The notes under the pieces are model-generated. The model saw only the letters and a list, made by a program, of their open reading frames with translations. It was not told where the DNA came from and did not search any database. Below are positions 12,884 through 23,279 of a stretch of DNA of 64,000 nucleotides, piece after piece (within the stretch, counting starts at the first letter, position 1; every line of letters begins with the position of its first letter). The DNA comes from Spiroplasma endosymbiont of Poecilobothrus nobilitatus. GTDB lineage: Bacteria; Bacillota_I; Bacilli_A; Mycoplasmatales; Mycoplasmataceae. The translations under genes and the position numbers were made by a program. The DNA lies in contig NZ_OZ034915.1 of assembly GCF_964030655.1 (NCBI RefSeq), forward strand, positions 1,054,001 to 1,118,000, read 5' to 3'.

Positions 12884-12969
12884 TCCAAAAAACCCTTACC
12901 ATTCCAAAAAATAATCATTCAATTAATGATTTGTACACTAGATTTCTTCTAATTTCTGTATATATAATT

Positions 12970-14172
12970 TTTTAGCTACTCATAAATTATCTAATTGTTT
13001 CTATTACATTTATATTATTTAATTTAGCTAATTTTAAATATAGTAAGTTTTTATATGTTTTATATGCATATGCTTTTGCCCCATAACCCAAAGTTGATTT
13101 GATAAATCAAGATATATCACTTTCAGCTGAAACTCCAATATTATACTCTAATTTTTGATTTTTAATGCCTTTACTATGATTTTTAATATATCTAATTAAT
13201 TCAGTTTTATGATAAGAATTAGCAATTTTTAATAATTTATCGTACTTACCATTAATAAATAAGTTATAACATTCATTATTCATTATAAATATTTATTTTT
13301 GCTTCGGTTTTTCTTCTTTTTAAAAAGGCTCTTTTTAATTCTTTAGAAAAATGAAATCGATCTAAAACATATTTTGCTTCTAAATAAGACGCTGTTTCCA
13401 TAATTCAACCATCACCATCTCCACCAACAACAATTTTAATTTTTTTTGGTAAAATATAATATTTTTCTAATTCCATTAATATTCTTTGAACATAATCTTA
13501 GGTATTAATTTCTCCTGTTTTTTGTTCTTTTAATATAACAAAACCTCTTTTATTTGCTAATGTTTTTCTGTTATATTTACATTCTTTTAAATTAAAACCA
13601 GTATTAAATGTTGTAATACGACATCTAAATTTTTTAATTTGTTTTTCTTTTTTTAATGTTATAAATCCTTCATCCATAAAAATATAAAGACATGAATTTT
13701 ATTCTAAATTAATCTTTTCAAATTCATTAAATAAATGGCTGCTAAAATACTCAATATCATATTTTCTAATTGTTCGTGAAATAGTCATTTTTGATAAATT
13801 TAATCAAGGAAAACAATCAATAATATCTTTTTGTCTTTTTCCTTCTGTTAATTCTAATATTTTTAGTTCTAAATATAAGGTAAGTTTTTGATATTCCTTT
13901 ATTCCTAATTCCTCATCTAAAAATGATTTAGATTCTCAACAATTATCTTCATAATTTCATCTTCTATAAATTCTTCTAAGATATTTTAATTCTCCATGTA
14001 CATCAACTATATTACGGATTCGTTTTTCTTTTGGTTTTCATCCTCCATCTATTAATTTACATGATTTATAAATTTCTTCATCTCTTTCCATTAAAGTTTG
14101 TGATAACGTGTTAATTGCTAAATTATGTTGGGTTGTAAAAAAATCATTAATCGAATTAACATTTAATTTCAT
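12970..14172 (-). pseudogene. ISLre2-like (UPF0236) transposase relic
   Basis: Reading from ATG 14172, the protein begins MKLNVNSINDFFTTQHNLA and shows the ISLre2/UPF0236 pattern: DVHGELKYLRRIYR, TISRTIRKYDIEYFSSHLF, FMDEGFITLKKEKQIK, and VVGGDGDGWIMETASYLEAKYVLDRFHF near residue 270. Several TAA stops interrupt it (for example after FEKINLE and after KTGEINT), so it is inactive. The element ends were not identified. Confidence 0.72.
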
Positions 14173-14243
14173 ATACAGTTACTCACTTTCTTAATTTTGG
14201 TTTTATAATTAAAATTATACCGCTAATAAAAGGAGTTTAAAAA

Positions 14244-14288
14244 ATGGAACAATTTAGTAATATCAATGGCAAAAAACGAGTAACATAA
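14244..14288 (+). pseudogene. Short gene remnant
   Basis: ATG with a good AAAGGAG ribosome site starts MEQFSNINGKKRVT and meets TAA after 14 codons. The frame continues YQHLNKKYDLNWSYK up to the edge of the repeat at 14322. Looks like the 5' end of a gene destroyed by a stop and the repeat insertion; I do not recognise it. Confidence 0.35.
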
Positions 14289-14321
14289 TATCAACACTTA
14301 AATAAAAAATATGATTTAAAT

Positions 14322-14435
14322 TGGTCGTATAAATAAAATAAGGGTTTTAGACAAATAAGAAAAAAAAATACCTTTTTAATTTATTGAACTAAATAACATT
14401 TAAAAATAAAAACCCTTATTTTCTTTATACGACCA
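14322..14435 (-). repeat. MITE-like repeat R1 with 12-bp perfect ends
   Basis: 114 bp. Ends TGGTCGTATAAA and TTTATACGACCA are perfect inverted repeats, followed inward by AATAAGGGTTTT-type arms. The middle (AAATGTTATTTAGTTCAATA in reverse orientation) is shared with R2 (15264) and R3 (19579), but the arms differ in sequence while still pairing. Confidence 0.75.
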
Positions 14436-14497
14436 ATAATTAAATAAACATTTTGGTTATCATATGTTTCATCTACAAAGTTTTTCATTTTTGCCAT
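14436..14497 (-). pseudogene. Gene start truncated by repeat R1
   Basis: ATG 14497 with an AAAGGAG site encodes MAKMKNFVDETYDNQNVYLI and then runs into the repeat arm, where the frame is lost. Unknown gene; only the 5' end remains. Confidence 0.35.
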
Positions 14498-14523
14498 AAG
14501 TTTTTCTCCTTTGTGAAACAATT

Positions 14524-15185
14524 CTATTTATCTGCTTCGGTAAACTCTTCAATAAAATAAGAGTTTTTTTCAATATAATTTAATAAATCTTCAATTAAAA
14601 ATAAAATGTCATTAATATTATCATGGTCAAATTCCTTAATTTTATTAATATTCATCATATATAATTTTTGAATTAATTCATGTCCGTCATCTTCTTGATG
14701 AAGAATTCGATAACCAAACAAACGGGCAATTCCTAATGCTGCCCCCCTAAAATATGACTTAAAAAAGGATTAATATTAGGATTCTCAAGATGTTCATCAT
14801 GAAAAGTTGTTCGAATATAATTGGTTTTAGTTATTTCCGAAATAATGGTTAATAATAAATTAGCATAATCAGTAATAGCAATTATATTTTCTCCATAAGC
14901 TTGGATTTCATCATCAATTTTAACAAAAACATTCATAATTCCTTTATATAAAGGAATTAAATATTGATAACGTTCAAAAGCAATTTTTGTTCCTCATACA
15001 GCAGTCGAATAAATACTTTCAAAAACTTCTTGCGATGGGCGATATCATTTAAAACGTAAAATAATTTTAGGATCAACAGTCCCAGTTTCTTCTGCTAAAA
15101 CCTTTTGGGTCAAAGCCATTGCTGTTCTATAATTTAAAGTTGCATCCTTTTTTGCTAATATTTTAATTAAATATTTTTTCTCCAT
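14524..15185 (-). pseudogene. Hypothetical protein, frameshifted in a G6 run
   Basis: The frame from ATG 15185 (MEKKYLIKILAKKDATLNYR) runs about 150 codons to SHILGGQH and then stops. In the next frame the protein clearly continues as ALGIARLFGYRILHQEDDGHE to 14524. The switch falls at GGGGGG (about 14742-14747); removing one G joins the halves (HILGAALGIARLF) into roughly 220 aa. Mostly alpha-helical, acidic C terminus, no recognised motif. It could be a pseudogene, a phase-variable tract or a sequencing error. Confidence 0.6.
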
Positions 15186-15263
15186 AAATTTTATATCATC
15201 TTTTTTTTCAATTAATATCATTATAACATTTTTCCCTAAAAAAGTCTTATTAACAAAATAAAT

Positions 15264-15371
15264 GGGTGAATAAAAAAGATGCGGGTTTTTATTTTTAAAT
15301 GTTATTTAGTTCAATAAATTAAGGATATTTTTTTATTGTTTTTATAAAACCCGTAAAAAATTTACTCGCCC
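15264..15371 (+). repeat. MITE-like repeat R2 flanked by AAATAAAT duplication
   Basis: 108 bp, ends GGGTGAATAAA and TTTACTCGCCC, inner arms GCGGGTTTTTA and TAAAACCCG. Both sides carry AAATAAAT, an 8-bp duplication fitting transposition. The core matches R1 and R3. Confidence 0.75.
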
Positions 15372-15427
15372 AAATAAATCACAACTTAAATTCCTTTAAT
15401 ACTAGACTTTTATTAATAACACCAAAG

Positions 15428-15453
15428 AAAAAACCCTTTTCAAAGGGTTTTTA
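15428..15453 (-). terminator. Bidirectional terminator hairpin
   Basis: AAAACCCTTT and AAAGGGTTTT around a short loop, with T runs on both sides. On the minus strand it lies just after the gene at 15482-15805. Confidence 0.7.
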
Positions 15454-15481
15454 TTGTTTTACTTTAAAATCAAAGAATGAA

Positions 15482-15805
15482 TTAATTAGTAAAAGCAAAA
15501 TCACGAACACTATAACGAGTTTTACCAGTAAAATCATTAAAATTCTTTTTATAAGTAATAGTAATTGCTGTAAAGCTTTCAAGATTAAATTCATCATTTA
15601 ATTTTTGTGCTAAATCATTTCATACTACACATTGCACTTCTTCACCATTATCTAAAACTCAAAATTCACATAAATCTCTTATTTGTCCATCTTTACTAGT
15701 CACTGTTTTTAATTGCGGTTGTTTTGATGCTAATAAAAACTTTTCATCGTTAATAAATTGTTCATTTTTTTTATTAAATATGTGTTGTGGTTTATTATTA
15801 TACAT
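15482..15805 (-). CDS. Hypothetical protein, possible OB fold
   Basis: 107 aa, start chosen at ATG 15805 behind a strong AGGAGGGC ribosome site. Beta-strand pattern CEFWVLDNGEEVQCVVWNDL followed by a short helix and FTAITITYKKNF, FTGKTRYSVRDFAF suggests a nucleic-acid-binding OB fold, but this is inferred from pattern only. Followed by a terminator, so probably monocistronic. Confidence 0.6.
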
Positions 15806-15937
15806 TCTTGCTGCCCTCCTTTCTTATTCAAATGAATATCTAAAATCATACTTTAAATTTTAAAAAGAAAAAAAGGAAGATTTATTATATTGTCATATGA
15901 ACAACAATATTATATCATTAAATTTTTTTTAAAGAGA

Positions 15938-16304
15938 TTATTTTGTAAAAGATTCTCCATTTTCTTTGCCATTAATACTAATATTGTCTTTTTGCTTTTT
16001 AGTCTTTAATTTCTGAGCACATCATTTTTTAACATAATAAAGTGGATAACCACTTAACATGCCACCTAATACAAGTAAACAATTTCATAATTCTCACATA
16101 TTATGGGTATTTTGTGCGTAATAATACATTGCTAAGATTAAGATTGAACCAATAAAAGTAATCAAACAAGAACTTAATGCTAAAATAACTAAGATAATAA
16201 AAAGCGGTTTTTGATATAATGGCTCATACTTTGGATCATTAATCCGTAAATAAATTAAACTAAGCATTGTAACAAATTTTAAAACACTAACTGCTAAAAT
16301 AAAA
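15938..16304 (-). pseudogene. Membrane protein truncated at 5' end by IS-D
   Basis: The C-terminal about 120 residues of a multi-TM protein: FILAVSVLKFVTMLSLIYL, LFIILVILALSSCLITFIGS and a third segment WNCLLVLGGMLSGYPLYYV, ending in a charged tail. The N terminus is missing because IS-D begins at 16305. The missing part is not found on the far side of the IS cluster, so it was deleted. Function unknown. Confidence 0.55.
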
Positions 16305-17433
16305 CTTTAATTTTGTAGAAAACTCTTGATATTTATAAAATATACCTAAAATTAGGTATATTTTTAATATAAGAGGTGAATAATTAATGGAAAAAATAAT
16401 TGAAGAATTAATAAATAGTTTAACAGATGATCAATTTTTAGAATTTCATGAAAAAGTCAAAAAAGAAGCAGAATTAATTAAAAAACAAAAACGCTTAAAT
16501 TAAATTGATCAAAAATTTAGGGATAAAGGTATTAAATGTCCTAATTGTCAATCTTTTTATTGTGTTAAAAATGGTCATAATCCTGAAGGAAAACAAAAAT
16601 ATTTATGCAAAAAATGTCGTGCTAGTTTTGATGATTTTCGTGATCATTTTACGTATTGAAGTCATTTAAATTATGAACAGTGAAATTTATTGATTCAAAT
16701 TTCATTATTAGGCCAATCTAGTAAAATGATTTCCCACTTTATTAAAACATCACCGAAAACCGTTTGATATAATCGCCAAAAAATAATGAAATCAAAACAA
16801 TTAGAAAACACCCAATTAAAATTTAAAACGTTAAATGGCAAAATTCAAATCGATGAAACATTTATTAAAGAAATCCACAAAGGTAATTTTAAAGATAAAT
16901 TTGATAAAAGAAAAATTCATCTTGATTCATTTTCAACCAACACTAAATGTTGTATTAAAATGGCTGTTGATAGCAATAATAATATTTATGTTAAATCAAC
17001 CAACACAAAACTATTACAAAAACAGTGAATTATTGAAAATATTAATAAACAATTAATCAAAGAAAATTCAATTATTATTTCTGACAGGCAACCATTATAT
17101 TTATTAGTAGCAAAACAAACAAATTCTATTTTATTAGCAACTAAAACTAGTACAAATCCTGATGCTAGTTATCGGAAGTTAAATAAAATTAGTAAATTAC
17201 AATCAAATCTTAAAGAATCCTTAATTCATTATCATGGCTTAGGTTTCACGAACATTCAAAATTATTTAAATCTCTGAAAATGAAAATACCAGCATAAAGG
17301 TTTAACACCAAACCAACAATCATCGGTATTATATTTTAACGTATAAAAAAGTTAAATAACAATATTAAAAGTTTATATAATTTTCTTTTAAAGTTATCAT
17401 ATTGATGATTTTTTTTATTTCATCAAGAGTTTT
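16305..17433 (+). mobile_element. IS-D copy 1 (IS1595/ISXO2-like), 3' end cut by IS-A
   Basis: Left end CTTTAATTTTGTAGAAAACTC; the matching right end (GAGTTTTCTACAAAATTAAAG in copy 2) is lost at GAGTTTT, where IS-A begins. Confidence 0.85.
16387..17346 (+). pseudogene. IS-D transposase with one internal stop
   Basis: 319-codon ISXO2-like transposase. N-terminal acidic helix, a zinc ribbon (CPNCQSFYCVKNGHN ... YLCKKCRASF, residues about 57-80), then a DDE-type core: IQIDETFIKEIHKG, MAVDSNNNIYVKS, ISDRQPLYLLV and the C-terminal NLWKWKYQHKGL. TAA at 16501 replaces Glu (LKRLNEIDQKF in other copies), a G-to-T change. All other codons are open. Confidence 0.85.
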
Positions 17434-17462
17434 TGGAATGGCAACACTTTTTAGGACACTTT

Positions 17463-18242
17463 TTATATAGACATTTGTTTTCTAAAAGTAACTGGAGATA
17501 AATAATTTAAACTGCCATGAATTCGAATATTGTTATATCAATGCACAAAATCAAAAAGTTCGTATTTTAATTGTGTTAAATTTTTAAATTTTTTACCCTT
17601 AATAAATTCAGTTTTAAAAGTTTTGTAAGTTGTTTCAGCCACAGCATTATCATAAGGGCAGCCTTTATTGCTTAATGATCTTTTAATATTAAAAGTTATT
17701 AAAATTTCATCAATGATTTTATTTTTAAACTCATTACCACGATCAGTATGAAATAGAGTTATTTGATTTAATGGTCGTGTTATTTTATGAAAAGCTTGTT
17801 GGACCAGTTCGGCTGTTTTATTCGGCCCAGCACTATAACCAATTATTTCACGATTAAACAAGTCAATTAATAAACAAATATAATGTCATTTAGCGCCAAC
17901 TTTAACATATGTTAAATCACTAACAATAACTTCATTAGGTTTTTTGTTGTTAAATTGACGATTTAAAATATTATTAATTTGGTCATTATTGACTGTTGTT
18001 TTATGATTATGATATTTTAATTTGGTGTATTTAGAAACCAAATTATTTTTGATCATAAAGAATCTGATTTTTCGCCGCGATAAGATGATATATTTTCTGT
18101 TTAAAATAACTTTAATTTTGCGAGCCCCATAAATTTTGCGACTTTTATTAAAGGCACTAATAATTTCTTGTTCATAATTATTAACTTGCTTGTTAATACA
18201 TTTATTAGTTTGATAATAATACGTTGATTTTGATAAACCCAA
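17463..18242 (-). CDS. IS-A orfB transposase
   Basis: Intact DDE core to its natural end (NYLSPVTFRKQMSI). D-D-E residues as in the family: SDLTYV, HTDRGNEF, AVAETTYK. Entered by a -1 shift at the A6 run near 18300; the start at 18242 is only the first in-frame start-like codon. Confidence 0.88.
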
Positions 18243-18295
18243 AATCTTACATATTTTTCTTACTGAATATTTTGTTTTGTTGTTATTAATTATTG

Positions 18296-18574
18296 TTATT
18301 TTTTGGCCATTATCAGTGCGGCTTGCTTTAAAATGTCATTTTCCATTTTCAAGTCTTTAAGTTCTTTTCGTAAAGTTATTATTTCATTTTCTTCTAGTGT
18401 GCGATTATCTTTTGCTTTAAATGAACCATAATTATTATAATTTTTAACTCAACTATAAATAGTTGGTTTTGGTAAATTATATTCTTGCCCTAGATTAATA
18501 ACACTTTTACCATTTTTATATAGCATGACAATTTGTTTTTTAAATTCTTCAGAGTATGAAGTTTTATTTCCCAT
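18296..18574 (-). CDS. IS-A orfA
   Basis: 92-aa HTH protein with a C-terminal leucine-rich helix ([20 protein letters not shown]). Ends at GCC AAA AAA TAA, the probable -1 slip site. Confidence 0.88.
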
Positions 18575-18655
18575 TTTTATATTCCTTCTTTCTTAATAAT
18601 TTTATCTAATTTTGAAGTATATATAATTATGGTCCTAATAATTGTGGCCTATCCA

Positions 18656-19183
18656 AACTGTTCCATAATTTTTACGACTTTTTAGAAAAATACTGATAAC
18701 AGCATTATCAATGTTTTGAGTATTCTTGGGATTATTTGCTTTTAATTGATAGTAATATATTGATCTAGCAAATTTCAATGTTTCACATAAATTAATAATT
18801 GGATATTTTGCTTTGTTATTTTTAATGATTGCTATTTTTTGCCAATTATCAGTGTTGCTTGCTTTAAAATGTCATTTTCCATTTCTAATTGTTTAACTTT
18901 TTTACGTAATTGAATTAATTCGTTTTCTTCTGGCGTTCTATTGTCTTTAGCTTTAAATTAGCCCGAGTTGATAAATTGGTGAGCTCATTTCCAAACAGTA
19001 GATTTACCAATTTGATAATCATTGACTAATTGTTCAGGAGTTTGACCAATTTTGTAAAGACCAACAATTTGTTGCTTAAATTCATCAGTATAATTATTCT
19101 TTGCCATAATTACACCTCCATTGTAGTTTAATTATAAATATTTACTCTACATTATTGTTGTCCAATTTATCTTAACCCATCCA
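18656..19183 (-). mobile_element. IS-B copy 2, 5' remnant
   Basis: Holds the orfA end of IS-B (right repeat CTTAACCCATCCA at 19183) and the first part of orfB, cut by IS-A. orfA starts at 19107 and carries a TAA stop where the intact copy has Ser (TCA), so it is dead. Confidence 0.85.
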
Positions 19184-19285
19184 AGTGATATTATTTATTT
19201 GGTATGGGCTATTATTTCCTACAACACCAGGCATAATGCTGCTAGCAATTGTTGTGATCCCTAGTATGATTATTAATTTTTTCAT
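19184..19285 (-). pseudogene. Secreted protein start truncated by IS-B
   Basis: ATG 19285 begins a signal peptide, KKLIIILGITTIASSIMPGV, followed by NNSPYQ, then IS-B begins. The SPYQ after a predicted cleavage site also occurs in the secreted protein at 47023-48018 (AASPYQKQ), so both probably belong to one Spiroplasma family of exported proteins. Confidence 0.6.
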
Positions 19286-19578
19286 TTTATTTTCCTTCTT
19301 TCATTTTCAATATTTAATATTTTAATATTTTGATATATAAAAATGAAAATAAAGCACAGGGGTGGTTGGTACTCGAATTTAAATAACTTAAGATATTTGG
19401 TATGCAAAAAATTAATTCATAATATTATTATTAAATTAAAAAAACAGTAACAGACATAAATATTTCACACTCGTATTTCCAGTATCATTGTCAATATATT
19501 TTTGATAATTTGATATAAATTTAATAATATTCATAGTATAACACTAATTAATGACTTAATCAATAATTATTTAAAAAC
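19286..19578. other. Intergenic stretch with one small ORF remnant
   Basis: On the minus strand a 32-codon frame starts MNIIKFISNYQKYIDNDTGN near 19535 and stops in a hydrophobic run; it may be the 5' end of a lost gene. Otherwise AT-rich sequence without other features. Confidence 0.3.
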
Positions 19579-19685
19579 GGGTGAATAAAAAAGATACGGG
19601 TTTTTGTTTTTAAATGTTATTTAGTTCAATAAATTAAGGATATTTTTTTATTGTTTTTATAAAACCCGTAAAAAATTTACTCGCC
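19579..19685 (+). repeat. MITE-like repeat R3
   Basis: Nearly identical to R2 over its full length (ends GGGTGAATAAA and TTTACTCGCC). No clear target duplication here. Confidence 0.72.
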
Positions 19686-19747
19686 ATTAAACCAAATATT
19701 TTATTATTTAGAACTATCTGAACCCTTTTTTCACCTTAATTTTATAG

Positions 19748-19753
19748 TATAAT
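19748..19753 (+). promoter_or_regulatory. -10 box TATAAT
   Basis: TTTATAGTATAATGA precedes the gene at 19788. The same 15-nt string stands before the photolyase gene (27601-27615), indicating a shared promoter form. Confidence 0.55.
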
Positions 19754-19787
19754 GAATAAGTGAGAAAAAAGTATGGGGGTTTTAATA

Positions 19788-20834
19788 ATGGAGGATAATA
19801 AAAAAGTAATTGATTATTGAGATGATTATGACCCAAATGATTTTGATCCAACAAAACGACCAACTTCAATTTTGCAAGATAAAACGATATTAAATAATAA
19901 TCAAAATTCTGTTGATAAAATTACTATATTAACTAATGATTTTGAGACATATTCATATTATAATAATAAATTTAATGTTAAACAAAATAATGTTCAAAAT
20001 GATGTTTTTGATCACAATGATAATTATGATGAATTAGATTATTATGAATTTCAGCCAATAGAAAGGGCAGAAATTAACCAAGCAACAGAATTAACTGATC
20101 TAGATGAGCTAAATTTAAATAATAAGAATCGATTTGTTCCATTTAATGAAAATGATATGGTTACTACAACACTTGATGTTAATGTTAATCAAATTTATGA
20201 TCGTTGGCAAAAATCAAAAGCTAATTTAATTACGCGTAAATTAGATGTCCTACGGAATCGAGTTCAAGAACCGCGGATTGAAGGACGCCGAAAATATAGT
20301 TTTTATGTTCCTAAATCATTAGAAGAATTATTAAATAAACCAGCCCAAGTTGTATTAGATGCGACTCCACGCGTTGGTGTTGGCGGTGATGAGGTTTATC
20401 CTGACCAAAAATATTTTAATAATCCAGCTTTACTTTCAAAAGTACAGGGTAAAAATAATGATAATTTGTCATTATCTAATAGTAATGATGAAATACCACT
20501 AATTTCAGATGAAACATTAGTCAGTGAACCATTAACAATGAGCAATATCTTAAAAAATGCTAAAATAAATATTGATGAAAGTAAAAAAAAAGCAATCTTT
20601 ATTAATGATGAGGATATGTTAGATCCCAATAATTTAAATTATGAACAACGTTTGCGTTTATTAAAATTAGCAGCCGACCCCAATAATGAAGAACGAAAAA
20701 AATTATTACAAATGAAATTAAATAATGGTAGTTTACTTTCCTTATCAGCAATAGTTAAAGAACGATTACAAAAAGTTCAAACTGGAGATATTGAATTAAT
20801 TGAGGAAACAACCCTTACAAAAGATAACAATTAG
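19788..20834 (+). CDS. Hypothetical acidic cytosolic protein
   Basis: 348 aa, strongly acidic and Asn/Asp-rich, no TM or signal peptide. Start ATG 19788 is behind GGGGG; the frame passes a TGA (Trp) at residue 11. Middle part QIYDRWQKSKANLITRKLDVL is basic and helical. Near the C terminus TMSNILKNAKINIDESKKKA resembles TIQYILENAKKNNENIKHKL in the protein at 26733-27500. Function unknown; looks like a structural or scaffold protein specific to Spiroplasma. Confidence 0.72.
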
Positions 20835-20898
20835 AATAAAAAGAAAAGAAAAAAATATTTTTTAGCACAATAACCTATTAATGTTTACACTTTTAAGC

Positions 20899-20904
20899 TA
20901 TAAT
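20899..20904 (+). promoter_or_regulatory. -10 box TATAAT
   Basis: TATAAT about 50 nt before the membrane protein start at 20956; no convincing -35. Confidence 0.45.
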
Positions 20905-20955
20905 ATGAGGAGTATCAGTTTATTTTATTATTTATAATAGTAGAGGATGATTACG

Positions 20956-21744
20956 ATGATATTAGGAAATAGTGAAATAGCCTTTATTTTAATTGTATTT
21001 TTTATTGCGATTAATATTATTATATTAATTTTTTTAATTATGTCTTACCGAAATATTTTAGTTCCGATTCCAAATTTAAATAATGCCCCAAGTCAATCAA
21101 TGATTTCATTAGAAGTAATTGATCGTTATTTAACGAAAAAGAAAATTACTGGCTTAAAAGTTGTTCGTAAACCGGGTCAAGTTTTAATTACACATTCTTA
21201 TAAAAAGAAAACATTTTATATTAATGATTTACAATTATTTAATCAGTCTTATTTTTTATCAGGGATGGGATTAGATTATGTTTTAGGGCGAACATTTTTT
21301 GCAACCCAATTATATTTAAAAAATAAACATGTTCAAACAATGCATTTCTTATTATATTTGTCTCCATCATTATTATTGCTATTCTTTATTATCGTCTCAT
21401 TATTTACAATTATTTTTATTACCATTCTAAAAACTAACCCCGCCTTGTTAGACCATAATAATTTCTTTTATTTTATTAATCGCTATGGAGTCTTAAATTT
21501 ATTATTAATTTTTATTATTTCAGCATATTTAATTTTATTAAGTTTTAATGGCCATTTTAAGCAAAATTTAGAAAATTGATATGAAACAGAAATGCGACCA
21601 TTTGTTAAAAAGCAATTTCCGGAATTATATGATGATTGAATTATTGCTCGTAGTTATTCACGGAGTATTCAGTTTACATATATTTTTGGTTATAATTTTA
21701 TTTTTAAAAAAATTTATAAATATACAGGACCATTTGGCCTTTAG
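20956..21744 (+). CDS. Hypothetical membrane protein
   Basis: 262 aa. One N-terminal TM (AFILIVFFIAINIIILIFLI), a soluble part (residues 30-110, LVRKPGQ-like beta pattern with RTFFATQLYLK), two further TM segments (LLYLSPSLLLLFFIIVSLF; YGVLNLLLIFIISAYLILL) and a hydrophilic C terminus with several TGA-encoded Trp. Start at 20956 is preferred because GAGG stands 9 nt upstream; ATG 20947 would abut it. Ends 20 nt before dinB, suggesting one operon. Unknown function. Confidence 0.72.
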
Positions 21745-21764
21745 CAGAGTAGGGGAGAGAAAGA

Positions 21765-23039
21765 ATGAAAGTTATTTTTCATATTGATATGAATAGTTTT
21801 TTTGCTAGTTGTCATCAAGTTGCTAACCCCCGCTTTCAAGGAAAACCACTTGTTGTTGCTAATTCTTCACGTCGAGCAGTTGTAACAACAGCGAATTATG
21901 AAGCACGACAATTAGGCATTAATAGTCCAATGCCGTTATATAAGGCAAAAGAAATTTGCCAGCACCTTGAAATTGTTAAGCAAGATTTTGGTTTATACGT
22001 TGATTTTTCGCAAAAGTTATTTGATTTTATTAGTATGCATTATACTGGCAAAATTGAAGTGGCTTCAATTGATGAGTGTTATATTGATGTAACTGATATT
22101 TATTTAAAATATGGTTCGGCAATGCAATTAGCGCTTGATATGCAACAAAATGTTTTTCAACAAATTGGATTACCAAATAGTATTGGTATTTCATATAATA
22201 AATCACTAGCAAAAATTGCTAGTGATATGAAAAAACCAATGGGAATTACTTTAATTCGGCCAGAAGATGTTACTGACTTAGTTCAACTATTGCCGGTCAA
22301 TAAAATATTTGGGATTGGTAAACAAGCAACTCATCGTTTAAATGAAATTGGAATTTATACGATTAAAGATTTAGCAGAATTTGTTGATCTTGCAACATTA
22401 GAAACCATTTTAGGAAAACCAGCACATGATTTTGTTGAACGGGCTAATGGTGGTGGTGAACAACAATTAACTTTTGAACATAATCAATTAAAACAAATTG
22501 GCAATGAAACAACTTTTAAATATGACTTAATTGATTATGAAGACATTAAGAATAAAATTTATTTATTAGCAAAACATGTTATTCAACGAGCAGAAAAACG
22601 AACAATGGTTGGCAATGTCATTTATGTTACATTTAAAAATGCTAATCGAAAACGCTTTACAAGGCAAAAAACAATTAAAAAGTATACTAACTTACTAGAT
22701 GATATTTATTCAGTGGCAATTATATTATTTGATCAATTTTGATCGGGTCAGCCAATTCGGTTAATTGGTATTGGTTTACGAGGAATTATTAGTAAATATA
22801 ATTTAAGAGAACAAGTTTCATTTGAAACATTAGGAACTTTACAACCAGATACTGCAACAAATAAATTAATTAAGGGAATTAATAAAAAATACCGCCAAGA
22901 TGTGTTATTAACTGGTCAAAAATTAGAAGAAATAAAATACTTATTACATAGCCAAACGAAATATATTCAATCAGATCAACGTATTTTAGATGAAACAAAA
23001 TTAAAAGAAAAGGGGAAAAGACTGCACCCCAAAAAGTAA
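21765..23039 (+). CDS. dinB: DNA polymerase IV (Y family)
   Basis: Error-prone translesion polymerase, 424 aa. Palm motifs FHIDMNSFFASC (metal-binding Asp) and ASIDECYIDVTD (catalytic Asp-Glu) are intact, with the fingers SSRRAVVTTANYEARQLG, the helix-hairpin-helix LPVNKIFGIGKQATHRL and a little-finger domain. The last codons (RLHPKK) are read from the left end of IS-C (GACTGCACCCC at 23020), so the natural C terminus, which usually carries the clamp-binding motif, was replaced by the insertion. Catalysis may be unaffected, clamp binding may be lost. Confidence 0.93.
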
Positions 23040-23279
23040 GTAAAATAAAAAAAGATTTTGTTAAATTTTTATAGGGGGTAAATTTTTATATGGCAAAAAA
23101 GGGCAAAAATATAACAAATATACATCAGAATTTAGAACAAAAATCATTGAGGAAATTAAACAAAAAAGTTGTTGAATAGTAGCAAAACAATATAATATAA
23201 ATGCAAATACAGTAGAATCTTGATGAACAAATCATAAAAAAGGAAAATTAAACAATCCTAAAGGACATAAAATTTCTTT

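Larger units (their letters stand above)
10821..12906 (+). mobile_element. IS-B copy 1, truncated, split by IS-A
   Basis: IS3-family element with its left end at 10821 (TGGATGGGTTAAG) and right end at 12906 (...ACCATTCCA). The full-length copy at 32420-33633 is the reference. The segment from the end of orfA to the middle of orfB is missing, and IS-A occupies the gap (11114-12335). No target duplication is seen around that IS-A, so insertion was probably followed by an adjacent deletion. Confidence 0.85.
17434..18655 (-). mobile_element. IS-A copy 2, full length
   Basis: 1222 bp with both ends. Lies exactly between an IS-D 3' end and a truncated IS-B, so no target duplication can be read. 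Confidence 0.92.
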
